Shown here: one piece after another, positions 54,840 through 64,000 of the stretch
Layout: every line of letters starts with the position of its first letter
Numbering within the stretch: position 1 is the first letter of the stretch
NCBI RefSeq assembly: GCF_014204865.1
Contig: NZ_JACHMG010000001.1
Location: 7,714,501-7,778,500, forward strand
Direction of reading: 5' to 3'
Length of the DNA stretch: 64,000 nt
From: Amycolatopsis jiangsuensis
Lineage (GTDB): Bacteria > Actinomycetota > Actinomycetes > Mycobacteriales > Pseudonocardiaceae
The notes under the pieces: model-generated
Database searches by the model: none
What the model saw: the letters and a program-made list of their open reading frames with translations, nothing else
Told to the model about the DNA's origin: nothing
Position numbers and translations under genes: made by a program

Positions 54840-54869
54840 ACGATGTAGTCAACAGGTTGACTACATCGT
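54840..54869. promoter_or_regulatory. 30-bp perfect palindrome upstream of aldehyde dehydrogenase
   Basis: Arms ACGATGTAGTCAA and TTGACTACATCGT with a 4-bp centre. The right arm includes TTGACT, followed at suitable distance by CTAAAT, so the operator overlaps the -35 of the promoter for the gene at 55002. Confidence 0.7.
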
Positions 54870-55001
54870 GATGTCGTTCTAAATTGGGGAGCACCGTAAG
54901 GCAGCGATGCCCGCGGCAGCCGGAGGAGAAGGTCTCGTCCCGGGCGTCGGGGGTCGCGAGCGCCCGTGCTTCCCAGCCGCCACGAATTGCGAGGAATGAC
55001 G

Positions 55002-56369
<1,368 letters not shown>

Positions 56370-56382
56370 TGTGGCGGCGCCG

Positions 56383-56787
56383 TCAAGTCGCGGCCGGCCT
56401 TGCTTTCGACTCGCACCGCCGGTCCGCGATGCTCCACTTCACCAACGGGTGGAGCGCGCGCATGAGTCCGACGGCCCGCTCGCTCGGCAGGTAGGTGACG
56501 AGGACGGGTGTGGTCGGGGTGACGTGGCGATCGAGGAGTCCCTCGGCCTCGAGTTCACGCATGCGCTGGGCGAGCAGCCGGTCGGAGATTCCTTCGACGT
56601 GTGCGCGGTACTCGACGAAGCGGCGCGCACCGAGGATCCCGGCGAGCAGGATTCCCGCGGTCCACTTGCGACCGACGAGTTCGGCGGAGTCCCGGAAGCT
56701 GCGGCACAGCTCCTCGTCGATGTGTTCGAATCCGGGCATGGCCCGGACGGTCGACGGCTCCTGCTGCCCGGCGTGTTCGTCGCTCAC
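56383..56787 (-). CDS. HxlR family transcriptional regulator
   Basis: 134 residues with the HxlR winged helix (WTAGILLAGILGARRFVEYRAHVEGISDRLLAQRMRELEAEGLL). Conserved Cys in EELCRSF near the N-terminus could sense redox or electrophiles, as in several HxlR proteins. GTG start; weak ribosome site, so an internal ATG at MPGFEHIDEE is possible. Divergent from the LLM/FAD fusion gene; a 17-bp palindrome lies between. Confidence 0.9.
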   Translation of the reverse strand: MSDEHAGQQEPSTVRAMPGFEHIDEELCRSFRDSAELVGRKWTAGILLAGILGARRFVEYRAHVEGISDRLLAQRMRELEAEGLLDRHVTPTTPVLVTYLPSERAVGLMRALHPLVKWSIADRRCESKARPAAT

Positions 56788-56808
56788 CCCTCGAATCTAC
56801 CAGCAGTC

Positions 56809-56825
56809 ACTTACCAAAGGTAAGT
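56809..56825. promoter_or_regulatory. HxlR operator
   Basis: ACTTACC-AAA-GGTAAGT, a perfect 7+3+7 palindrome 21 bases from the HxlR start, typical of HxlR-type sites. Confidence 0.75.
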
Positions 56826-56912
56826 ATCGTACCTCACCTTTGCCGGACTCGCGAGGCGGCGCGATGCTGGGATCATGAACAGCTTCTCGGAGCGTGACGC
56901 GCGGGGGACGAG

Positions 56913-59126
56913 ATGAACTACGAGCATTCCCTCGAGTTCGGATTACTCCTGGGCGCCGGTGACCGGGCGCCCGAAGACGCGGCAGTCGCCGAAAAACTCG
57001 GTTACGACCTCGTCATGGTCAGCGGCGCGTCGGACGCGCCCGGACTCCATGGTCTGACCCTGGCCGGCTGGGTGGCTGCGCGTACCAGCACGATCCGGGT
57101 CCACGCCGAGGTACCCATGTCCGGGCCGGAACCGTCAATGCTCGCCCGGACGGTGGCCACTCTCGATCGTCTTTCCGGCGGCCGCGCGGAACTCGCGGTC
57201 GAAGCGGATGCGCGTGCCACGTCCGCCGAGGCCGCCGGGGAGGTCGACGAGACGCTCGACATCGTGCACGCACTATGGAACGTCGGTGAGCGGGGGCTGG
57301 CGCGAGCGGGCGGAAGGTTCCACCACGTCGCCGGCGCGCGCAAGGCAGCCCCGATACACGATGTGCCGATCTCGATCAAAGGTGCGCAGAAGCCGGTGCT
57401 CGAGCTTGCCGGGCGCAAGGCCGACGGGTGGTCCTCGCGTTATGTCGGTGTCGATGCACTCGCGGACGGCAATCGCGTCGTCGACGGCGCCGCATGCGCG
57501 GCAGGCCGGGCCCCTGGTGAGATTCGGCGGATTATTACCGTCGAAGGCCACTTCGGGGAACGGGACGGGGAGTTCACCGGCCGAGCCGCGGACTGGGTGC
57601 AGGACTTGCTGCCACTCGTGGTCGAGCACGGGGTAGGCACCGTGGTGCTCGGAACCGCCGACGTGGCGACGGTCACGAAGTTCGCCGAGGATGTGATTCC
57701 GTCGTTGCGTGCGGCCGTCGATTCGGCCCTACCACATGGAGCCGCCGGTCGTCCCATCCGCAAGTCCTCGGCGCTGGCCTTGCGTCGTGCGGGTATCGAC
57801 TACGACCACGTGCCTGACGAGCTGGCCGCCGCACTGGAGCCGGGGGACTTCGGCTACAGCCGCTTCGGTTCCGGGTACCTGCGGGGTGGGGCGCCCGGCC
57901 TGGTGCTGCGCGCGGCCACCACCGACCAGGTCGTGGCCGCTCTCGCGTTCGCGCGACGGCACCCCGCGCTGCCGCTGTCCCGGCGCAGCGCCGGTCACGG
58001 GATCTCCGGCCGCTCGACCAACGACGGCGGGATCGTCATCGACGTCTCGCTGATGAACTCGATCGAGATACTCGATGAATCGACCCGCCGGGTCCGCATC
58101 GGGCCGGGTGCGCGCTGGATGGACGTGGCCGCGGCACTGCACCCGCACGGCTGGGCCCTGAGTTCCGGGGACTACGGCGGGGTCGGCGTCGGCGGGCTCG
58201 CCACCGCTGGCGGGATCGGCTACCTCGCGCGCGAACACGGTCTCACGATCGACCACGTCCGCGCGGTCGAGATGGTGCTCGCCGACGGTTCGGTGGTGCG
58301 TGCGAGCGACACGGAGAACACCGACCTGTTCTGGGCCGTGCGCGGCGCGGGCGCGAATTTCGGCATCGTCACGTCATTCGAGTTCGAAGTCGACGAGGTC
58401 GGGCCGATCGGATACGCCGAGCTGACGCACGGCACGGACGACCCGCCGCGGTTCCTCCAGGATTGGGGCCGGTTCGTGGAGGACTCTCCGCGCGACCTCA
58501 CGAGCTTTCTCATCGTCGTCCCGTTCCGGCCGGGTCAACCGCCCTACGCGCTGAGCCGGACCGTGGTGGACTCGGCCGACCCGGACACCGTGGTCGCGCG
58601 GCTGCAGCCGCTGGCGGAGCTGGCCCCGCTGTACGCTCAGGAGGCGACCATGACGTCCTACGCGGCGCTGATGGCCAACGCGGGGGAGCCGGTGCAGTCC
58701 CGCGGCGAGCCGGTGTCGCGCAGTGGCTTGCTGCGGCACATCACACCGGAGTTCGCCGCCGCGGCGACCCGGGTGCTGTACAGCGGTGGGATCCACTGGT
58801 TCCAGATCCGCTCGGTGGGCGGTGCCGTGTCCGATGTCCCCGCCGACGCGACGGCCTACGCCAACCGTGCAGCGAATTTCTCCGTGGTGGTAATGGGCCG
58901 GGACGACGACGTTGTCGACACCCTGTGGAGCGAGCTGGAACCCTTTTTCGAGGGGCTCTACCTCAGCTTCGACAGCAGTCTCCGGCCCGGGCGCATCACT
59001 GACGCATGGCCGGCACCCACGCTCGCGCGCCTGCGCGCTCTCAAAGCGGAATACGACCGCGACGGCGTCTTCGACGACAACTTCTCGCTCGCACCGAACA
59101 GCAGCTCCAGGAGAGGCGCACGATGA
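56913..59126 (+). CDS. Fusion of luciferase-like (LLM) domain and FAD-linked oxidase
   Basis: 737 residues. Residues about 1-275 form an F420/FMN luciferase-like barrel (LEFGLLLGAGDRAPEDAAVAEKLGYD, KADGWSSRYVG). Residues about 290-735 form a BBE-type FAD-linked oxidase: SRRSAGHGISGRSTNDGG carries the His for 8-alpha-histidyl FAD. The position that would hold the 6-S-cysteinyl Cys is replaced in YGGVGVGGLATAGGIG, so the flavin is probably singly attached. The stop overlaps a second LLM gene. Substrate unknown; co-location suggests channelled oxidation of one compound. Confidence 0.88.
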   Translation: MNYEHSLEFGLLLGAGDRAPEDAAVAEKLGYDLVMVSGASDAPGLHGLTLAGWVAARTSTIRVHAEVPMSGPEPSMLARTVATLDRLSGGRAELAVEADARATSAEAAGEVDETLDIVHALWNVGERGLARAGGRFHHVAGARKAAPIHDVPISIKGAQKPVLELAGRKADGWSSRYVGVDALADGNRVVDGAACAAGRAPGEIRRIITVEGHFGERDGEFTGRAADWVQDLLPLVVEHGVGTVVLGTADVATVTKFAEDVIPSLRAAVDSALPHGAAGRPIRKSSALALRRAGIDYDHVPDELAAALEPGDFGYSRFGSGYLRGGAPGLVLRAATTDQVVAALAFARRHPALPLSRRSAGHGISGRSTNDGGIVIDVSLMNSIEILDESTRRVRIGPGARWMDVAAALHPHGWALSSGDYGGVGVGGLATAGGIGYLAREHGLTIDHVRAVEMVLADGSVVRASDTENTDLFWAVRGAGANFGIVTSFEFEVDEVGPIGYAELTHGTDDPPRFLQDWGRFVEDSPRDLTSFLIVVPFRPGQPPYALSRTVVDSADPDTVVARLQPLAELAPLYAQEATMTSYAALMANAGEPVQSRGEPVSRSGLLRHITPEFAAAATRVLYSGGIHWFQIRSVGGAVSDVPADATAYANRAANFSVVVMGRDDDVVDTLWSELEPFFEGLYLSFDSSLRPGRITDAWPAPTLARLRALKAEYDRDGVFDDNFSLAPNSSSRRGAR

Positions 59127-60022
59127 CCGATTACGGACATGACCTGACGTTCGGCAGTTTCCTGACTCCCGCCGCTTCGCCGCCGCAGCGCGCGGTGGAC
59201 TTGGCCGTGGTGTCGGAGCAGGCCGGGCTCGACCTCGTCAGCTTCCAGGACCACCCCTATCAGCCTAGCTTCCACGACACGTGGACACTGATGACCTACG
59301 TAGCCGCCCGCACCGAGCGGATCCGCATCAGTGGCAACGTGCTCAGCCTCCCGCTTCGCCCACCAGCGGTGCTCGCGCGGGCGGCGGCGAGCCTCGACCG
59401 GCTCAGCGACGGGCGAGTCGAGGTCGGTCTCGGTGCGGGCGCGTTCTGGGACGGGATCGTCGCCATGGGCGCGCGCCGGCTCAGTCCCCGCGAGGCGGCG
59501 CGCTCGGTCGAGGAGGCCATCCCGGTGATGCGTGGCCTCTGGGCCGTGGACGAACCCGGCGGGTTGCGGTTCGACGGCACGATCCACGAGGTGCGCGGCG
59601 CGAAGCGCGGGCCCGCCCCCGCGCACCCGATCCCGATCCGCGTCGGCGCCTACAAGCCGCGAATGCTGGGCCTGACCGGGCGGCTCGCCAACGGATGGCT
59701 ACCCTCGCTCACCTACCTCCCGGATGGGCTCGCTTCCCTCACGCCGATGAGCAGGCGCATCGACGAAGGTGCCGCCGCGGCGGGACGCGATCCGGCGGAG
59801 CTCGATCGAATCCTCAACATCGGCGGCCGCTTCACCCGGGCTTCGGAGGGGCTTTTCGCCGGTCCGCCGGGCCAGTGGGCTGAGCAGATCACCGACGTCG
59901 CCCTCGTCCACGGGATCTCCGGCTTCGTGCTCATGTCCGACGATCCCGAGGACCTGATGGTCTTCGGCCGTGAAGTCGCCCCGCTCGTGCGGGAGAAGGT
60001 CGCGGCCGAACGGGGCGAGTGA
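59123..60022 (+). CDS. LLM class F420-dependent oxidoreductase
   Basis: 299 residues of the bacterial luciferase-like superfamily: LTFGSFLTPAASPPQRAVDLAVVSEQAGLDLVSFQDHPYQ, SLDRLSDGRVEVGLGAG, and LTGRLANGWLPSL. Uses F420 or FMN. It overlaps the fusion gene by ATGA, so the two are made together. Its barrel is a full-length relative of the fusion's N-terminal half. Confidence 0.92.
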   Translation: MTDYGHDLTFGSFLTPAASPPQRAVDLAVVSEQAGLDLVSFQDHPYQPSFHDTWTLMTYVAARTERIRISGNVLSLPLRPPAVLARAAASLDRLSDGRVEVGLGAGAFWDGIVAMGARRLSPREAARSVEEAIPVMRGLWAVDEPGGLRFDGTIHEVRGAKRGPAPAHPIPIRVGAYKPRMLGLTGRLANGWLPSLTYLPDGLASLTPMSRRIDEGAAAAGRDPAELDRILNIGGRFTRASEGLFAGPPGQWAEQITDVALVHGISGFVLMSDDPEDLMVFGREVAPLVREKVAAERGE

Positions 60023-60037
60023 GCGCGAGGGCAGGCC

Positions 60038-60082
60038 ACCGGGCCGACCCGCACGCCCCGGGAGAGGTGGCGCCGGCCCGGT
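60038..60082. terminator. Possible hairpin between convergent operons
   Basis: ACCGGGCCG (60038-60046) pairs with CGGCCCGGT (60074-60082), between the LLM gene stop and the GMC oxidoreductase stop. Confidence 0.4.
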
Positions 60083-60086
60083 CCGG

Positions 60087-61643
60087 TCAGCCCGCGGTTG
60101 TATCGGCGAGCACGAAGTCGGCCGCGCGCTCGCCGATCATGATCGTCGGCGCGTTGGTGTTGCCGGTGGTCAACGTGGGCATGACCGACGCGTCGGCCAC
60201 CCACAGGCCCGTGACCCCATGCACCTTCAGGGTCGGGTCGACGACGGACCCGCTGTCCACCCCCATCTTGGCCGTGCCGACCTGGTGGTGGCCCGAGACC
60301 GTCGAGGCGCGCACGAACTCGCGCACGTCGTCGTGGGTGCGCACGGCGGGTCCCGGCCGCGCTTCGCCGAGGTGGAGCGCCTTCAGCGCAGGCTGCTCGC
60401 CGATCTCCCTGATCTGCACGATGTTGTCGACCAGAACCTCGAAGTCGTCGGGTTCGGAGAAGTACCTGGGGTCGATCAGCGGAGCGACGGCCGGGTCTGA
60501 AGAGCGCAACCGCACGGTGCCGCGGCTCAACGGGCGCAGGACCTGCCCGCTGATGGAGAACCCGTTCTCCGGCAATGCACCGTCGAGGAACGGGTAGACG
60601 TAGGTCAGCAGCATCGGCTGTACGTTGGGGGCGACCAGCCCGGGCCGTGTTCGGCCGAACACCGTCGCCTCGAGCCCCTGTACCTTCGGCGTGATCGGCT
60701 CGGCCGTCGTATAGATGACCGGCGCGCTCACGTGATCCTGGAGGTTGCGGCCGACCCCGGGAAGATCCGCGTGCACCGGGATGCCGAGTGGTTTCAGCTC
60801 GTCCGCGTCGCCGATTCCGGACAACTGCAGGATCTGCGGCGTACCGAAGACACCCGCGGAGAGGATCACGCGATCAGCGCGGACCTGATGCACGGTCCCG
60901 TCGGCGAGGTATTCCACGCCGGTGGCACGTCCGCCTTCGACGAGCACGCGGCTTACGGTCACCCCGGTCAGTACGGACAGGCCGACGGAGTTCTCGACCG
61001 GGCGGACGTACTCGTTCCAGGTGCTGGCGCGCCGGCCGTTGCGGATCGTCGTCTGGAAGTAGGCGACACCGTCGCTGACGCCCGCGTCGCTGTTGTAGTC
61101 CTCGTTGTACGGGTAACCCGCCTGCTGGGCCGCCTCCACGAACGCCTTGACGACCGGCTGCGGGTCGGGCAGCGGCTGCACGTTCAACGGCCCGCCGACA
61201 CCGCGGCCGCCGTCCGGGCCGCCTTCGTAGTTCTCGAGCTTCCGGAAGTACGGCTCGACGTCCTGCCACATCCAGCCGTAGGCGCCGCGGGCAGCCCAGC
61301 CGTCGTAGTCCGACGGTACGCCGCGCACGTAGATCATGCCGTTGAGTGCGCTGGTGCCGCCGAGCGTGCGTCCGCGGGGCTGCAGCAGTTCGACGCCGCG
61401 CGCGGCAGTCTGCGGAACTGTCCGGTAACCCCAGTCGAACTCGCTGCCCCACAGGCTGATCGCTCGCAGCGGATCGTGGATGTCCTCGCTGGCGTCGGCC
61501 GGGCCAGCTTCGAGCACGGTCACCTCGAGACCCGCGTCGAGCAGCCGCCGCGTGACGACGGCGCCCGCCGAACCAGCGCCGACGACGATCACGTCGGGGC
61601 GGTTCGTGCCGGATCCGGACATGTTTCGCTCCGTTGCGGACAT
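60087..61643 (-). CDS. GMC family oxidoreductase (choline/alcohol dehydrogenase type)
   Basis: 518 residues: N-terminal FAD motif VIVVGAGSAGAVVTRRLLDAG, GMC signature around GRTLGGTSALNGMIYVRG, and C-terminal VSGHHQVGTAKMG plus NTNAPTIMIGERAAD with the catalytic His. It oxidises a primary alcohol to an aldehyde, which the neighbouring aldehyde dehydrogenase could take further. The ATG at 61643 has AGGAG seven bases upstream. Confidence 0.93.
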   Translation of the reverse strand: MSATERNMSGSGTNRPDVIVVGAGSAGAVVTRRLLDAGLEVTVLEAGPADASEDIHDPLRAISLWGSEFDWGYRTVPQTAARGVELLQPRGRTLGGTSALNGMIYVRGVPSDYDGWAARGAYGWMWQDVEPYFRKLENYEGGPDGGRGVGGPLNVQPLPDPQPVVKAFVEAAQQAGYPYNEDYNSDAGVSDGVAYFQTTIRNGRRASTWNEYVRPVENSVGLSVLTGVTVSRVLVEGGRATGVEYLADGTVHQVRADRVILSAGVFGTPQILQLSGIGDADELKPLGIPVHADLPGVGRNLQDHVSAPVIYTTAEPITPKVQGLEATVFGRTRPGLVAPNVQPMLLTYVYPFLDGALPENGFSISGQVLRPLSRGTVRLRSSDPAVAPLIDPRYFSEPDDFEVLVDNIVQIREIGEQPALKALHLGEARPGPAVRTHDDVREFVRASTVSGHHQVGTAKMGVDSGSVVDPTLKVHGVTGLWVADASVMPTLTTGNTNAPTIMIGERAADFVLADTTAG

Positions 61644-61696
61644 GCTTCACTCCTGACTGTTCCCATGCGGATGGCTGTCCCGGACCGCCGATGTGG

Positions 61697-63148
61697 TCAG
61701 CGGGGGAGGTAAGTGGTCTTCAAGATTTGGTACGCGTCAAGACCTTCGGGGCCGAGTTCGCGTCCGATGCCCGAGTTCTTGGTGCCGCTGAAGGGGCCGG
61801 CGGGATCCGGCAGGAAACCGTTGATCCCGATCACGCCGGTGTCGACTCGTTCGGCGACCGCGGCCGCACGCTCGACGTCGGGGCTCCAGACTGTGCCGCC
61901 CAGGCCGAAAGGCGAGTCGTTGGCGATGCGGACGGCTTCGTCGATGTCGCGGTAGCGGATGATCGACAGCACCGGCCCGAAGATCTCTTCCTGGCCGATG
62001 GTGGAGCGGTTGTCGACGTCGGCGAAAACGGTGGGCTCGACGAACCAGCCCTGCGCCTGACCGCGCGGGCGTCCGCCACCAGTGGTCAGGTGGGCGCCTT
62101 CCGCGATCCCCTTGGCGATGTACTGCTCGACTCGGTCGCGCTGCTGCGCGGTCGCCAGTGGCCCGACACGCGTGGCGGGATCGAGCGAACTGCCGACTTC
62201 CAGGGAGCCGACGAAGTCCGTGACGGTGCCGACGATCTCGTCGTAGCGCAAGGCCGGCGCGAGGATGCGGGTTCCGAGGTAGCAGGACTGGCCGTTGTTG
62301 AGCAAGGTCGCGTAGTAGAAGCTGGCCAGGTCACCGGCGAGATCGACGTCGTCCAAGACGATCGCCGCGCCCTTGCCGCCAAGCTCTGCGGTCACGGGGC
62401 GCAGCATGCGCCCGGCTGTTTCGGCGACCCACCGCCCGACCTTTTCCGAACCGGTGAAGGCGATCTTGTCCACACCGGGGTGCGTGACGAGGTACGCGCC
62501 GGTGCGCGGACCACCTGGGACGACGTTGATCACCCCCGGTGGTAGCTGCGCTTCGTCGGCGGCTTCGGCGAAGAGCTGGGCATCGAGGACGGTTTCAGGA
62601 CTGGGCTTGATCACGAGGGTACAGCCCATTGCAAGAGCGGGGCCGTACTTGTGTGCACCGATCGTCTGCGGCACGTTCCACGGGATGATCGCGCCCACGA
62701 CACCGACGGGCCGGCGGGACACCTTGATCCGTCCGCCGAGTGCGCCTGCACGCTCGCTGTCGAACTCGAGCTGTCCCGTGCGCAGCAGCTCCGCGTAGTA
62801 GCGCAGCATGGCTTGGGGCAGATGGCCCTCGACCCGTCTCGAGATCGCGATCGGCATCCCGTTCTGCGCCGAAACTCGCACCGCCATTTCGTCAGTACGC
62901 GCGTCAAGGGCAGTGCAGAAGCGCTCGATCGCGTCCGCGCGCTTGGCCGGTTCCCACCGCGACCAGCCCAGTGGGTCGTCGAACGCTTGCCGGGCCGCCG
63001 CCACCGCAGCGTCCACATCGGATTCGACGGCCTCCGGAACTCGGCCGATCAAGGTGCCGGTGTTGGGGGAGGTGACTTTGATCATCCCCGGAGAGGATGG
63101 GGCGACCCAGGCCCCGCCGACGTAAAGTGATTCGTAGGTGGTGAACAC
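61697..63148 (-). CDS. Aldehyde dehydrogenase family protein
   Basis: 483 residues. GAIIPWNVPQTIGAHKYGPALAMG, Glu in TAELGGKGAAIVLDD, catalytic Cys in NNGQSCYLGTRI, and C-terminal GPFSGTKNSGIGRELGPEG. GTG start with GAAGG upstream. Lies between the GMC enzyme and the Dabb gene on the same strand; likely converts the GMC product to the acid. Confidence 0.92.
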   Translation of the reverse strand: MFTTYESLYVGGAWVAPSSPGMIKVTSPNTGTLIGRVPEAVESDVDAAVAAARQAFDDPLGWSRWEPAKRADAIERFCTALDARTDEMAVRVSAQNGMPIAISRRVEGHLPQAMLRYYAELLRTGQLEFDSERAGALGGRIKVSRRPVGVVGAIIPWNVPQTIGAHKYGPALAMGCTLVIKPSPETVLDAQLFAEAADEAQLPPGVINVVPGGPRTGAYLVTHPGVDKIAFTGSEKVGRWVAETAGRMLRPVTAELGGKGAAIVLDDVDLAGDLASFYYATLLNNGQSCYLGTRILAPALRYDEIVGTVTDFVGSLEVGSSLDPATRVGPLATAQQRDRVEQYIAKGIAEGAHLTTGGGRPRGQAQGWFVEPTVFADVDNRSTIGQEEIFGPVLSIIRYRDIDEAVRIANDSPFGLGGTVWSPDVERAAAVAERVDTGVIGINGFLPDPAGPFSGTKNSGIGRELGPEGLDAYQILKTTYLPR

Positions 63149-63171
63149 CGTTGCTGCCTTCGTCGTCGCGG

Positions 63172-63489
63172 TCAGGGCAGTTGCGGACGCTCGTCGTCCA
63201 GGTGGAACTGCAGGCGGCTGAAGCCGGCGCTGATGGGCTTCACGCACTCGGCGATCAGGCCGAGGTGCTCGGGATGATCGCGATAAGTCTCGTAATCGCC
63301 GAACGAATCGAAGTCCGCGATGAGCATGAGAGCGGCGTTGCCATCCTGAAACCCGGCGTCCGGCACGACTTCGTACCGCCGAATTTCGCTGATTCGTTCG
63401 GGCAGCGCTCGCAGTTCGGTGATCAGCCGCTCGATCTCGGCGGGGGAGGCGGACGGCTGGACGGTGAGCAGGAAGACGTGCCTGAACAT
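63172..63489 (-). CDS. Dabb (stress-responsive A/B barrel) protein
   Basis: 105 residues forming a dimeric alpha/beta barrel: FRHVFLLTVQPSASPAEIERL, LMLIADFDSFGDYETYRDHPEHL. Related proteins are small lyases, cyclases or EthD-like accessory factors in oxidation pathways. GAGGGATC precedes the ATG. Between the aldehyde dehydrogenase and the reductase on the same strand. Confidence 0.88.
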   Translation of the reverse strand: MFRHVFLLTVQPSASPAEIERLITELRALPERISEIRRYEVVPDAGFQDGNAALMLIADFDSFGDYETYRDHPEHLGLIAECVKPISAGFSRLQFHLDDERPQLP

Positions 63490-63518
63490 GGTCGATCCCT
63501 CTTCGGTGATGGAGGCGG

Positions 63519-64000
63519 TCAGTTCGCGGCGGCGAGCCGCTGGGCGAGCTTGAGTCGGATGGCGGTGAACGCGTGCTGGGCGTCGAAACCGGTCGCGCCG
63601 ACCGGTCCGGTCTCGTCGTGATGGAGGAAGAGCCGGCCTCGTCCGCCTGCTCGTTCGACGGTGGTGCGGGAACCGCTGCCACCGGCGTGCTGGATGTGGA
63701 CGCCGTGCTGGTCGGACCAGACGTAGCCGACGGTGCTGAAGGGCTTTCTCCTGCCGGACGCGAGGTTGGACGCCACGAGTGCGGCTTGTTCGCGTGCGGC
63801 GGTCCAGTGCTCGAGCCGGTGGTGGCTGCCGGTCACCAGATCGTGCCATCGCGCCACGTCGCCGATCGCGAAGACACCCTCAGCGCCCCGGGCGCTGAGG
63901 TCGGGCTCGCAGACCACCCCGTCGTCGAGGTGCAGTCCCGACCCGGTGAGCCAGCCGGTGGCCGGGTGCGTACCGACGCCGACCACGACGGCATCCGCGT
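63519..64000 (-). CDS. Pyridine nucleotide-disulfide / ferredoxin reductase, C-terminal part
   Basis: The window ends inside this gene; about 160 C-terminal residues are visible. They include ADAVVVGVGTHPATGWL, the FAD-binding GVFAIGDVARW, and a Reductase_C domain. This matches flavoprotein ferredoxin reductases that pass electrons from NAD(P)H to P450 or Rieske partners. It may supply the local oxidation pathway. Confidence 0.85.
   Translation of the reverse strand, partial: ADAVVVGVGTHPATGWLTGSGLHLDDGVVCEPDLSARGAEGVFAIGDVARWHDLVTGSHHRLEHWTAAREQAALVASNLASGRRKPFSTVGYVWSDQHGVHIQHAGGSGSRTTVERAGGRGRLFLHHDETGPVGATGFDAQHAFTAIRLKLAQRLAAAN

Overview
The window is very GC-rich actinomycete DNA. Gene content (F420/LLM oxidoreductases, P450 plus 3Fe-4S ferredoxin, RsbW/STAS/SpoIIE partner switching, CsbD, MHS transporters, many TetR/PadR/HxlR/LacI regulators, IS110/IS256/IS66/IS481 elements, a pSAM2-like tRNA-Pro attachment remnant) suggests a Pseudonocardiaceae chromosome, perhaps Amycolatopsis-like. 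The genus is inference; there is no ribosomal marker in the window.

Layout. (1) 0-10.7 kb: a carbohydrate locus. Two paralogous secreted Asp-box (sialidase-fold) proteins bracket a TetR/oxidoreductase pair, a sulfatase, an MHS symporter, a LacI regulator and a GH2 glycosidase. Two identical LacI-type operators lie in the divergent promoter region. (2) 10.7-12.2 kb: P450-ferredoxin operon. (3) 12.3-17.3 kb: NarL-type two-component system beside a divergent operon of a small membrane protein, a CPBP intramembrane protease, a Pro/Ser-rich protein and an exported protein with a Gly-rich WGxxGLxGL membrane segment. (4) 17.3-19.9 kb: stress partner-switching genes (RsbW-like, GAF-SpoIIE phosphatase, STAS) and CsbD. 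(5) 20.1-22.6 kb: exported protein plus OmpR-type two-component system. (6) 22.6-31.6 kb: TetR/quinone reductase pair, MHS transporter/LysR pair, dimethylformamidase-like enzyme, histidinol-dehydrogenase-like enzyme and amino-acid permease.

(7) 31.7-45.7 kb is a mobile-element graveyard. It holds a 404-bp tail of an IS256 element truncating an Lrp-GAF gene, three IS3 remnants, broken ABC-permease, SnoaL-like and Zn-alcohol dehydrogenase genes, an integrase N-terminus beside a tRNA-Pro 3' end, and five largely complete insertion sequences. Three of these have exact target duplications: IS481, 6 bp; IS66, 8 bp; IS256, 9 bp. Removing IS481 and IS66 restores one continuous reading frame, so both entered the same gene. 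An IS110 element with a candidate bridge-RNA region abuts the 3' end of a group II intron (HNH maturase tail, domains V and VI). Surviving cargo here is an amidohydrolase and a hydrolase/TetR pair.

(8) 45.9-64 kb: catabolic accessory genes: AraC regulator with alpha/beta hydrolase and haloacid dehalogenase, Fe-alcohol dehydrogenase remnant, PadR with acyl-CoA ligase and SDR, GH30 remnant, SDR/XRE pair, aldehyde dehydrogenase, HxlR with a luciferase-like/FAD-oxidase fusion and a second F420-type enzyme, then a GMC oxidoreductase, aldehyde dehydrogenase, Dabb protein and reductase cluster running off the right edge.

A recurring theme is local regulators next to their targets with near-perfect palindromes in the shared promoter regions; these palindromes are the most directly checkable observations in the window.
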